Source: Parasitella parasitica (Eukaryota > Mucoromycota > Mucoromycetes > Mucorales > Mucoraceae). Taken from it: DNA of 64,000 nucleotides. A program made the position numbers and the translations under genes. Below, piece after piece: positions 53,286 to 64,000 of this stretch (position 1 is its first letter; the number at the start of each line of letters is the position of its first letter). Under the pieces are notes generated by a model. That model was given only the letters and a program-made list of their open reading frames with translations, was not told the DNA's origin and ran no database searches. The stretch is from positions 136,416 to 200,415 of the forward strand of contig MU619287.1 in NCBI GenBank assembly GCA_025201805.1, given 5' to 3'.

Positions 53286-56200
53286 ACTGATATTATTAGA
53301 AGCAAAAGGACATCAAACAACAATTCCCCAACCCGGGTTTAAATATGGGGTGGATTGAAGTCACATTGATCAAACATGCAAGTATGATGACATTTTTGAG
53401 TCGTGGTAGATTGTACCAAACGTCTGGATTCTTCTTAAGCATCCCTAGTTAACGTATTGAATTTGCTTACTGCTGTTTATTACTTTTCTATTTCTACCTT
53501 GAAATCCCGAATAAATGGTTGGAACTGTGAAATATCGCACCTGTCAAACGTAATAGCCATGACTTTAACGGGTTTCTTTTATCCTTTGATCTTTATTGAC
53601 TAAATCTAAGATTATGACAGCATTTGACAATAAGCTGAAAAAAAAAAGACAAGCGAGGGGATTAAATGTACACTGATTCCAATTAGAAAAAGTTGAACGT
53701 TTGGCTGTCAGTTCATCTGTAATGAACGTAATGTTTAAAAAGTTAGTTGTGTCATCTGGGCTGTAGGCGCTCTCTAATCGTGATATATTTTTTGTCGTTC
53801 AAGGCATCATCACACTTTATCACGCTCAAAATAGTCTAAACAAGTGTCAAATTAACTCCAAACGCAAAAAGCTTGCAGAATACATTGAGTATTGTACAAG
53901 TATTAAGCATCCAAAAATTCAAGATTTTGATATATACGCAAATATAATGCTGATGCTTTAAAAATAGCATAAGCCTAAGGAACATTATATAATAATATAC
54001 CCAACTAAATATATCGACAGTCTGTGCACTAAGGCACGTTATTTTTAGATATTTAGAAAATTGTGCTACAAGTGTACCGTATAAACGCTTGAAGAATTCT
54101 GCATTCATTATCAATTTATCCAGACTTTTGTTGGGTCATGAATAGTATAAAGAGCTACAAATCGAAAAGAAACAACAGTTGGTTACTTGGGCGTAAACAA
54201 TTTATCAGTGGAAATGTCACTTACTCAAATATACTTCAGTCATTCATATTCAGATGCATAGTAGTTGTGGGAGTGTTACGTTTACTATACAGGCATCTCC
54301 AGCTGCAGTAGCAGATCAAGTGTTACTTCACAGAGTTAAATTTAATCCCATATCTTGTTGTGAGTTGCATCTAAACATTCATTTAATAACCAATATCAAA
54401 ATTGATAGCTTCTTCACATTATTAGCCACCATAACAAGTATAGGTAAAGTGCCGCTTAAAAGTTCTTTATTGATTAAATTATGCGCATATGGGAATAAAC
54501 TAGGTATCAGATTATATTACTAGGGCGAGACATAAAGCATACATTGACAACTGTCAAAACATAGTGATAAGAGTAATATATAAATATACGATGAATTCTA
54601 TAATGCACAGCACAGAGACAATGCAAGTCTTCTCATATTCTGCGGCGAGCAATACTGTAAGCAGTTCCATTGCATAATAAAAGCATTTGATCAATGTCAA
54701 TGTATACAGGGCATTTGAAAGATTGACTCTGGATCCAACTTGAAAAATGAAGCGACCACAAATTTTCAATATGCTTTTGAGCAACCGAATCCAGAATGAC
54801 CCAATTGCAACCATTTGCGTAAACCCATTGAACTGAAGGCATTTGTTTTTATTAACGTATTCTATGATTTGGTGTATAGATAAAAAAAAATAATAAAAGG
54901 AAATGCTGATCCTGCGTATCCCAGTATTTATATGATTTAGAATGAAATGTAGATGTCTATTTATATTTACTTTTCTCATTTTACTAAATAATACTACTTG
55001 GATCTTTCATCTTCCCCGCCACATACAGATAATGGCATTGTAAGCATACAAAGTTTAAAAAAGGAGGCTTTTGTTTAATGTGCTCATGAGCCTTCTTTGT
55101 GTAGCGTCAAATGCTGTCTAATGGTATTTGTGATTCAAGTCAGCTGGATCTAAAGAGTAGACGCCTCACACTCATAAAAATTGCAATAATACTGGTGTTT
55201 CCAAGATTAATTTGGATAATTGTCTGTGTTGTATAGTCTTTGTGAGTCATTTCATGCTGACAGGTTAGGATATCAGTAGAGTTTAGCTCCAGTGTCTATT
55301 TCATATTGATTGTACCTTGAATATGTATGATATGCTTTAGATGTTTATTTTTAGATCATAGAAGTCAAAGGGATTACACATGCACACAAACACATAATTA
55401 CACAACAGGGGCTTTACATACGACAGGAGCTAACGTGTGCGGTACATGTCCTTGACTTTAGATAGCTATTGCAGTGGTATAGATGCCAAAAAGACCCCTG
55501 ATACGAATGAAAATAGAATAGACTTTTGAGTTGGTGCCACAAGCATTTATAATTATATCGTTCGCGTCAAAACTTTATGCATGTAGGGCATGAATTTGCT
55601 TTGATATATTCTTTTTGAAAGTTTATTGCACACTTGATTACAAATCACTGCTCTCAACTCAATTGTTTAACAGCAGCAACTTGTGAGTGATGGCCAAGAT
55701 GACAATCTATATATACCGAGAGAATTTATCTCAAAGTAACTGGGCAACTCTTCAAATCTTCATTTCATAAAACCTTGACCTAGCCTACATTTATAATACT
55801 GATCCATGCTGAATTATCTCAAGTATAGTCATTGAGTATAGCCAATTTTGAATTATGATGGGCTCAATAATGGATTAGATAATTAGAGTCTAGCCACTAG
55901 TGTTGTCTCCACGTGCAGAAATATTGTAAATGACTAAGGATACCTGGATTTGCTTTGCATTTTTATAAAAGCAAATATTTGCTATTTTACAAGTAGTGCT
56001 TTGAAGAGTCAGGAATATTAGCTCAATGCGGGGCAAATACGGAATCATACAATTCTTACCATGACTGACTTCAAACTTATAAAAATAAAGTGAGGGTCTG
56101 CAGATTTGAGCCATTTCTGATAACTTTGAATGTTGAAAGAAAAGGATGCATTTTGCCGTTATATTATTGTTCGAAACACAGTAATGTCTTCATCTCTATC

Positions 56201-56692
56201 CATAATTCACATACATTATCTACAGCTTTAATAAATAGTGCCTACTTTTTTCTAAAGTATGTAATTGAAATGTCTGAACTTGATGCAGGTTTTACTGTAT
56301 AGCAACACATGGAAAAAGATCAAACAGTAACCATTACTTCCATTTTTAGACCAGGAACCGGCATCACCAGTTTAAGGTCGTGATATCATTTTATAACCAC
56401 TCGATGCATATTATATCTCCTTGGGTATAACATCGGGAAAAAAAAACCAGCACATGTCGATCATAAATCTAGTAATGATTTCATCATTGATAACAGTATG
56501 TACGTACGCATTTATGCATAGCTTGTGAGTGCTTACGAACATCAATTGTGTAGTGCATTAAGCAGACGACTAAAATACCAGAGTGGGATTTTGCTAAAAT
56601 GTAGACTGCCATTGAATTTCTAACCTATTTCTATTTCTTTCCTTTTCCACACAACTCAATCATCTCTTTCTCTACTCGATAAATATAAAACT
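53286..56692. other. 3.4 kb AT-rich intergenic region
   Basis: Promoters of the divergent CDS1 and Reg1-like genes with about 2.8 kb between. Small open frames (53836-54114, 54254-54523, 54554-54979, 55890-56114) are AT-driven, lack starts in good context and resemble nothing known. A homopurine stretch lies near 53637-53647. No RNA gene recognised. Confidence 0.5.
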
Positions 56693-58293
56693 ATGGTTTC
56701 TGCAGTAACGGCAGCAACGGCAGCTTCTACATTGAAGAAACCTATTGCAGAGGATGACTTTGAGTCTCAACAAAAAACCAACGTTCGACAGCCAGAAATG
56801 TGTGTGGATTATCTGTCGTATAAATTCGATGAGATGGATTTAGCAGCTTCCTGGAGAGTCATGACAAAGCAAAAGAAAGATGTGGTTGACGGCATACGGC
56901 TAGAAAATGCTTCTTGGAGAACCTGGGCTAAACAGCGAAGTAACCTCAAAACGATAAGTCCTCAGACTCTGAACTGGTAATCAATTATATGCCATATATG
57001 TGGGATAGACCAGGGTTTAATTAAGTTCTCAATAGGCTAAAAGATAGCGATGTTACTTGGTTGTATGGCCCACTTCACACTGTGATTCGGGCAGAAGAAG
57101 ACCCCTTCTTGACGCCTAAGAAAGCAACTGCGGAAGAGACCCTTGGTTTAATATTACAAAGCAAAAACAAGCAAAGTAAAGCACCTTTAAAATCGGCACT
57201 AAAGAAAGTTACCACGGTTGATCTTTTAAAACGTTCTGCCACTGAGTTGGCAATAAACACAACCAAGGACAGTAGCAGGCGCCCTCGCAAAATCTCCATT
57301 TCCCAAGTTAATGAAGAGCTCCGTGCTGTATCACCTGTAATTTTAGCTTCGCATCGTCAGCCTAGACTTAGATTTAATCACCAAGTAGAACAATGTATAG
57401 CTTTGACTGATGAGGAGGAAAGGGAGCATGAAATTATTGAGGAAGAAGGTGACGATGAACAGAGATTGATATTGAGGTCATCGACAAGGGATGTCAACAA
57501 TAAGGATGAGGATAGCAGCGATGGAGATGAAGACACAGATCAAATTATAACATCTCACATCACTTATACTGACGCTGCTGGCAGTAATGGCACCATTGGT
57601 CGCCGTCAATCGTTTATACCACAAAGAAAATCTATCAAGAAAATTGCCCCTGCTCGACTCAAGAAATCACAATCTGATCAAGACACCGACGATGCCTCTG
57701 TTTCATCTACTTCAACAGCATCTTCTTTAGGCTATATTACTAGCAGGTCGCCTGTGGTTTCATCACCTATTGTGTGTGATAATAATAATAATGAAGATGA
57801 TAATGATAATGATGATAATGATGATTGTGATGAGGAGGAGGAGGAAGAAGAAGAGGAGATTCTGTCAATGTCTGACGTCGAAGAGTACAGTGCAATTGAA
57901 TCGTTTTATCACAGACCTACCCACGGACAAACTCTGCGACAGGAAAGACCCTCGGCAAACACAATTAGATCATCTTCATCCAATTCCATTACTCAGTCAT
58001 ATAGAGAAAAAACCAATGCTGCTGAGCCAGCGCTAGTGATAATGCATCAGACAGCAACCGACATCAACAACTCTTCAAAAAAAGGCGACAAAACACTATT
58101 CAATAACATTGCTACATGGGCTGCATCATACTTATGGCCAGCCAACATCGAGGGATCGCCTAGCCCTCAGGCATCAGTATCGACATCTATTATTCCTTCC
58201 ACTACTGCTACTGCGGCTGCTGCGTCAGCTACTGCTATTCGTATAGAAAGACGCTATGCCCCCCCTACTTCGTCCAATGCTTCTAGTTTGTAG
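56693..58293 (+). CDS. Reg1-like protein phosphatase 1 regulatory subunit
   Basis: Two exons (56693-56976, 57036-58293) encode 513 residues. Residues about 38-80 contain YKFDEMDLAASWRVMTKQKK and DGIRLENASWRTWAKQ, the conserved fungal DUF1752/GATA-AreA N-terminal motif. At about 204-216 comes RLRFNHQVEQCIAL, an RVxF-type PP1 docking site in the HxFNxxVxQCIAL context typical of Reg1/Reg2. The rest is acidic and Ser-rich, with an Asn/Asp/Glu run and a conserved-looking DVEEYSAIESFYHRP, ending with ATWAASYLWP. Reg1 proteins direct Glc7 to Snf1 and so set glucose repression. Function is inferred from the two motifs; a short AT-rich promoter with AAATATAAAAC lies just before the ATG. Confidence 0.72.
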
Positions 58294-59352
58294 ATGGTGT
58301 TCATTTAAATTATTTGCTCTGTTATTATGTTTTATTATTTTGCTTTCTCTCATTTTTCATTTGCACAAACAAACGCACAAACACACAAACACACAAACAC
58401 ACAAATACACACATACACACACGCACGCACACACGCACGCACACACGCACGCACGCTCAGCAATCTATATATTATTTTAAATATAATAGTGTATCAACAT
58501 TGTAATTTCTTTCTGTATTGGTGCATCGGTTTTCAGACATTGCTTTCGAGTTATATATTTAGAACGCTGCGCATTGTGTGGTATCAAATGCTTGTATATG
58601 CAATGGTCAGCTCCAATGTTTTATTAAGTCAAGCAATACGTCTCCCCAGCAAATGTTCAACAAGCGTATTTCTCATTCTTGAATGACATCAGGAAGCATT
58701 GTATGTGGTTTTATTTGACAGCTATATTAGTGTCTATTTGCACATATTTATTTTCCAGATCAGGGACAATAGTGCCAAAACAATACTCACAAATCTAGTA
58801 GCAGACACTTCAACCCAGCAATACATTGCCAATTGTTTAGTTTAAATTTCTAGCGAGAGTTGAGCTTTAGTATGTTATAAATAACTCAAGTGAGGTAATT
58901 TAACGACTGTCGTACAACATAAATTGGAATATATAAAAACAGAATCAGACGCACTCGATGATGCACTGGAATCATTTAAATGCATTGCAAGTTTCCAAAA
59001 GTTAGCAAGTAGAGTACAGCAGTTGGCACCTTATTGGTTCTCTAAAAGTCCAACTGTAATGCTCTGAAATAGTGATAGTAAATAGTTATAATAATAAAAA
59101 AGAGATAGTGTTTACAGACAACATAATTGTTTATTTATAAAGGGGATAAAAGAATATGTATAAACAGTTTTAGAGTAGAAAACTGTTCGAATAGCTATAA
59201 AATATAAATGTGAATTTTACAAATTTCTTTGTTTTGGATTGATATATTCAACGCGAAAAGAGGAGGATTTTGTTATGTGTTCTATGTACATAATATATAA
59301 ATATATGTATAAAAAAAGAGCAAAAGCGACAGAGAGAATATGTATAAGCAGG
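58294..59352. other. Intergenic; 3' flank of Reg1-like gene
   Basis: Contains the (CA)n microsatellite and AT-rich DNA with AATAAA-like signals. No gene. Confidence 0.55.
58364..58456 (+). repeat. (CACA/CACG)n microsatellite
   Basis: Runs of CACAAA, CACACA and CACGCA units over about 90 bp in the 3' flank of the Reg1-like gene. Alternating purine-pyrimidine DNA could adopt a Z-form. Open frames through it are artefacts. Confidence 0.9.
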
Positions 59353-59652
59353 TTAATGAACAAGGTTGATATTGGTACTAAAAGAGTAATTTCTTGAGTC
59401 GCCAACACTGAAGGATCTGGGACGGATTATTCTAGTATCTGAAACAGACAAATGGGAGACAGCCTGGTGAAGAGGAACAAAGCTGGAGTCGTTGGGAAGG
59501 GGGTTATTGGTACGGATAATAACAAGATCCTCCATCATATTTGAATGGGAATTAAAAATCTGTCGAAGTTCTTGACATGCTTCGTCGTCTTCTGTCCAGA
59601 GATGCTGGCTATATGCAGAGGGCTTCTTTGGGAGAGGTGTTATGATGTTCAT
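59353..59652 (-). CDS. Small single-exon protein, unknown function
   Basis: 99 residues from ATG at 59652 to TAA at 59353. Sequence is coding-like: MNIITPLPKKPSAYSQHLWT, then EDDEACQELRQIFNSHSNMM and IIRPRSFSVGDSRNYSFST. No TM or signal peptide; the C terminus RPRSFSVGD resembles a kinase or 14-3-3 phospho-site (RxRSxS). AT-rich flanks on both sides and a purine-rich leader upstream are like neighbouring genes. No family recognised. Confidence 0.45.
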   Translation of the reverse strand: MNIITPLPKKPSAYSQHLWTEDDEACQELRQIFNSHSNMMEDLVIIRTNNPLPNDSSFVPLHQAVSHLSVSDTRIIRPRSFSVGDSRNYSFSTNINLVH

Positions 59653-61251
59653 TTTATACAAATTCGTTGGTATTTATAATATTTATAATAAGAAAAGAAA
59701 GAAAAAGGAACCAGATGAAAAATGAAACCCGTTTGAGATTTATTAGTCTCTTGTTGACATACCGATTAGCAGCAGAGGGGCTGATGGAGTTTCCTTTTGC
59801 GAAACAATTTACACATGCCATTATTCGTACGACATGATATTGGCATAGTCTGCTGATCAAGCTCGATATGTTCTGACCTGCTTTTGAGGTCAAGCGTGAT
59901 TACGTATTTTTAAATAAGGTGCAATGACATTGTGGATTGAAGAAAATTGATCGCACAGTAAAGTTGAAAATTCACCGATGAAAACTCGTCAATCTTGAAT
60001 ATCTATGTGGTATTTGTTTGTATTCCATTTTTAACGGCAAAAAAGAAACGAGTATATCTCATAAATTCAAATAATTTAACTCGGGTATCTATTGGAAAGA
60101 CAGATTTTCGTTGTGTAATATTGAATGCCTAGATTTTTTTTAGACCTTGAAAGGGTTCATTATTAATATATTTTAGATTGACAAAGCACATGGCAAGTTC
60201 CTGAATCTTGTGCATTAGATGCTTGTCTAAATCAAAATATGACATGTTGGTTCATATATCAAAATCAACAACTCATTTTCTCTTGCATCGATTTTAACAA
60301 GGAAAAGTTTTTTATAATTGCTGTTTGCTGTTTTAGATTAGACTGCAAGTTAGTTTATACATACCACGATATATGATATGATAATTCTTGAAGTTATTTT
60401 CAGTTTAAATATCTTTTTTTTGAATGAAATATCGGGCTGAAATATAAAGTATTTGCTAGATAGCATCATCTTCATGAGTTGCTAACTGTTAAAAGCATCG
60501 AATGCATGTATAAATTTTATGTGAAATACATTCTGGTAGTGGTATAAAATTTAATAGCGCCATAGATTAATAATGTGATAAAAGTTGACGCGGGAGCAAC
60601 TGATACCAATATTACTTCTATGCAGCTATTGATTTGAATAGAGATATCTTCAACTACCTATCAAATTAGTAATTCACTACACATCTGCGAAGTATATATA
60701 CAGTAACCGAACACTAGTTGAAGCAAAGGTCTTGCGTACAGCTGTAGCTCTATTATTTCTGCCATTGAACCAAGTCTTTCCTCGACCAAAGTCAACCAAA
60801 GAACCCTTTTAGAATTGCAGGGCCAAAGCTGACTATCCAAAAGAAGGTGGAGTAAGCCATAGAATGGCTATGATTACAAAGACAAGGAAGCAGTACGGAA
60901 AAGAAATGACATAATACGTCAAAATAGTATATTGTACCACAATTAGGCCTGAAAAGTTACACTTCATCAAGCAATAAAAACTTTCCTAATCACAGAAATT
61001 AAAAGAATCTATCATTAGATCAAACAACAAGCTAAGTGTTTATATTAGCGTAAGATTAGGATAGCTGCTATGGAATTATTCTGTTGTCCTGATGACTGAC
61101 CGCCCCTGCTCACCGAGGATAGTATGATGGTTTACTACTAAGCCAGGACGGCTGATTAGAGGTTGCAGCACAACAAAGAATAACAAAAATACTAAGCAAT
61201 AACGTTATAATTTCCAGCTAGTAAAACGACAACCTACTAATTTAAGTGGAA
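59653..61251. other. 1.6 kb AT-rich intergenic region
   Basis: No sustained coding frame. Between the small ORF and the palindrome downstream of the Helitron remnant. Possible relics are too short to name. Confidence 0.5.
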
Positions 61252-61343
61252 ACGAGCTGTATCACATCGCCACGTTCGGGTAAATTTACCTTAGCGAAGC
61301 GAAGGTGAAAATTTACCCTTCACTAAAGCGGTCTACAGCTCGT
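61252..61343. repeat. Nested palindrome downstream of the Helitron remnant
   Basis: Outer arms ACGAGCTGTA (61252-61261) and TACAGCTCGT (61334-61343) are perfect inverted repeats. Inside, GGGTAAATTTACCTT (61278-61292) pairs with AAGGT-g-AAAATTTACCC (61302-61318) around an AGCGAAGCG loop. On the minus strand the structure lies just 3' of the helicase remnant, where a Helitron terminal hairpin would be expected. Confidence 0.75.
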
Positions 61344-61360
61344 GCTGCCGCAGGCCTGTT

Positions 61361-62545
61361 TTACCAATGAAATAAGGCGCTTATAATTTGATTTTTATTA
61401 GTTTTTATGCGGCATTGTAGAAGACTTCTTTGATAAACGATATTGTGAGTATATGACCCAGTATGATTGTCTATTTTGAATCTATCATCAGAGATCATTA
61501 CTTTCACAGAAGTTGGCGTCCTCACACGTGATAAAGCGACATACAGTTGCCCATGACCAAATAAATGGCCTGGCAGGTACAAACCAACAGAATTCAGCGT
61601 TTGCCCTTGCGACTTCTTGATGGTCATCGCAAATGCCAGTCTTACGGGAAACTGGATTCGTTGAAAATCAAAAGGTGAGAGGCCTTCAGTGGCAAGAGAG
61701 ATGAATTTGATTCTTAGAGATAAGAACTATGTTGCCAGCATTGGGCCCAGTAGCAATGATTGCTTCGATGACATTCGTCATCAGTGAGTTGATGATTAAT
61801 CTCGTACCATTACTGATGCCAGCCGCAGAATCAATATTTCTGATTGCCATAATTGGAGCACCAATTTTCAAATCAAGAATATGAGGAGGCAAAGACCCAT
61901 TTTCAATGGTGTTAAGCATCTCAACCGGAATTGTCTATTGAGATTCATCTTCGCAGGCTTGGTCACTACTGACGTACGACATTTTGCGCTCTTCAATGCA
62001 CTCCAAGAGTATATCATTTATCACCTTGACATATCTGTTTTTTGCAGTGAAGATAGCCTTCCCAGCAAAAAGTAATCAAGACTGTTAGCCGCAGTGGCGA
62101 TATCAAAGAATTTGTTTCTTATCAAATCAATCAAATTATCTCCAGATATGAGCATCTCCCAGGAATTTGGATAAAATCTGAAGGTATGTCTCTGGGCATA
62201 GTAATTGTAGGAGCAGTACCTTGACCAGCCTGAAGTAGATAATCAGCAAACTGTTGAAGTTCATTGGCAAGACCTAGATGGTCAGTTTCAAGAGCCTGTT
62301 GAACTCTCATGTTTTTGCGCAATTTCGTTGAGACCACCAGTGGCTAAAAGCTTGCTTTGTTCAAGCACTGCCCGACAATAACCGATCTGCTGGCTCCACG
62401 GATTATCGGCAAAATCTGACGAAAATCTCCACCGAAAACCATGAGAAGGCCACCAAAAGGGTGATTGACATTCATTATATCACAAAATGAGCGATCAAAT
62501 GTTGTCATCAAGCCCTTGCTAATCATTGAGCATTCATTCTGTGAA
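61361..62545 (-). pseudogene. Decayed Helitron/PIF1-like helicase (C-terminal part)
   Basis: Minus-strand pieces in the right order but broken by frame changes and stops: FGGLLMVFGGDFRQILPIIR (62526-62344), STKLRKNMRVQQALETD and LQQFADYLLQAGQG (62337-62131), VINDILLECIEERKMSYVSS then an in-frame stop near 61936, IPVEMLNTIENGSLPPHILD, LKIGAPIMAIRNIDSAAGIS and NGTRLIINSL (61919-61686), MTIKKSQGQTLNSVGLYLPG and LYVALSRVRTPTSVKV (61627-61361). These are the GGDFRQ, L..NMR, LPPH.L.LK.GAP.M..RN.D...G..NGTRL and T..KSQGQT...VG.YL...FSHGQLYVALSR motifs of Helitron RepHel helicases. N-terminal helicase motifs and the Rep domain are missing from the window. Confidence 0.85.
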
Positions 62546-64000
62546 ATACATTCACTATGATGATCTGCATTCCACTTCTAGATTCATCCAGTTACCTTAA
62601 ATTGATATAAACTACATATGCGCACAGATAATAAGATATGCAATACAGATTTATACTATATAAGATATAAGATAGAGACGGCACCATTAGGATGGATGAC
62701 GCTATAGATTGATACTTATATCTCGACACGAGCCTTAGACATTTACTAGATTTAGTATATGCTACTACGAGCTTATGCTATATAAGATCTATACGCACTA
62801 CAAGGCATATACTTGTATCCATGATACTAGCTACAGATACATCATGTACTACAGACTTGTACAATATGTGAAATGCTATAGATATGCTTACGACATGCTA
62901 TAGACATGCTACATATACCGATATATGCTAAGATGAATACCAAGTGATATACACTCAGACATGTACTATTAATATAGACTGGATAAGACTATACAAGGAA
63001 TGATATACGCTTATGGATCGATATTAATAATCTTCGCATAGAAGATTGATCAGGGTACTACCTCGGGTAAAGTCTATCTCCTCACTCAAATAGATTTATG
63101 AGTCTGCTGATATGTTGGTTAGCACAAAGTTAAGATGCTAGTTACGCAGTGTTGTCGTACATGTTAAATTGCGAGAATAGAACATTTATCCACAGTTTAA
63201 GTATATAACGGTTCATCTACCTGGCCAGTAGATGAACTGGAGCTTTATACACCTGTCGATTTGATAATAAAACCTATACCTTTACCAAGTTGACTTTATT
63301 TTTTTTTTATTATATTTTTTTTCCGTGAATCCATATAACAATTTATACCGATTCCACATAAAGAACCCCAAACTTGATTATAATTGTAATTTCATATCGC
63401 TTTTATTTTTACTTTTTTTTTTTTATTTCGTAAATCTTTCAAATTTACTGCACTGAACACTCAATTCAGGAACATATCCCTGCAATAAAATTGGGATCAA
63501 TTTTATGTGAAAATAAAAAAAAGTAAAAAAATAAAGCCAGAGAAATACAATTATAGTCTTTCCATCTTTATTTTCCATTTAAAAGAAAACTGAAGAAAAG
63601 ATACATGCTCTTTGAGAGAGCTTCTATTTATACTACTTGTAAAATTGCCTCACTACAGTGAGAATGCTTATTTTACATCTTATTTGAAGAATGACTTTTG
63701 TTGACATTCTCTCATTTCTTGTATTGTAGTTGAGATTTCGATATGTTGGTATTGAAATTGATACTATGGTTTTGGGCAGGATTGTAATATTTGAGGATCC
63801 TGATTATTTCTAATGCGACTGAGCTTTCCTTATTGTTGTGTAATAAACAAGCCATTTCTGGCATCTAGAATTATTGCAATTGTTAAAACAATTGCATTGC
63901 TAATTGATCTGCCATAATTATAGACAGAAGATCATGACAATGTACTTCAATTGAAGATTGAAGATTGTCCAATGATGTGATGTGATACGCTTGTGTAAAT
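62546..64000. other. Cryptically simple and AT-rich DNA, no gene
   Basis: 62600-63050 is built of recurring ATGCTA, TATAGA, TATACG, GATATAC and ACATGCTA words without a regular period. 63290-63560 carries T tracts. No coding frame of note to the end of the window. Confidence 0.5.

Noticed and set aside
1-64000. tRNA, rRNA and snRNA genes
   Set aside because: Scanned by eye for TTCGANNC T-loop motifs with acceptor stems and for known 5S/U6 cores; nothing convincing found. A covariance-model scan would be decisive.

Overview
The window looks like a chromosomal segment of a Mucoromycota fungus, most probably Mucorales. The DNA is AT-rich. Genes are closely packed and cut by short GT-AG introns, mostly 45-110 nt. 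TATA boxes of the TATATAAA type lie 70-110 bp upstream of several start codons. A TTAGGG-type telomeric repeat occurs. The gene set (FAR1-type regulator, EAF1/VID21 with Gln tracts, chitrid/mucoralean-like small secreted peptides) fits. No bacterial, organellar or viral block is visible. Three N gaps (22784-22838, 39534-39559, 51388-51412) show that this is a scaffolded assembly.

Layout. 0-6 kb: tail of an unknown gene, free methionine-R-sulfoxide reductase, a Ser-rich Bni4/Afr1-like protein phosphatase 1 (PP1) adaptor, and a small ankyrin protein on the minus strand. 7-13 kb: actin-capping protein beta, a VIP36/Emp47-like L-type lectin, an RRN6/TAF1C-like Pol I factor (minus) and a 54-residue secreted peptide. 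13-20 kb: an ERT1-type Zn2Cys6/PAS regulator carrying an interstitial telomeric repeat in an intron, then the 1307-residue EAF1/VID21 scaffold of NuA4 with long repeat tracts. 20-22 kb: coding-like debris. 22-26 kb: a stand-alone calcineurin-A tail gene (minus), BUD31 (minus), a mitochondrial carrier and a secreted acidic repeat protein (minus). 28-36 kb: a reticulon, an unresolved small gene, sulfiredoxin, a GDSL phospholipase-like secreted esterase and an acyl-CoA oxidase. 37-48 kb (all minus): FAR1-type regulator, SCOC-like coiled-coil protein, a 1299-residue FUSC/DUF2421 membrane protein and proteasome ATPase RPT5. 48-51.6 kb: a transposon graveyard with a GCR1_C-domain ORF. 51.6-58.3 kb: CDP-diacylglycerol synthase and a Reg1-like PP1 regulator. 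58-64 kb: one small ORF, a decayed Helitron/PIF1 helicase with a nested palindrome downstream, and cryptically simple DNA.

Most genes are unrelated housekeeping genes and no operon or biosynthetic cluster is seen. Recurring themes are redox repair (fRMsr, sulfiredoxin), phosphatase targeting (Bni4-like, Reg1-like, calcineurin tail) and secretory/ER membrane functions (lectin, reticulon, CDS1). The most unusual items are the detached calcineurin regulatory tail, the acyl-CoA oxidase that appears to lack the usual catalytic Glu and carries a PTS2-like motif, the 33-34 nt introns, and the intronic telomeric repeat. Exon joins were worked out by hand from reading-frame continuity and GT-AG signals. 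No homology search was run, so family names rest on recognised motifs.
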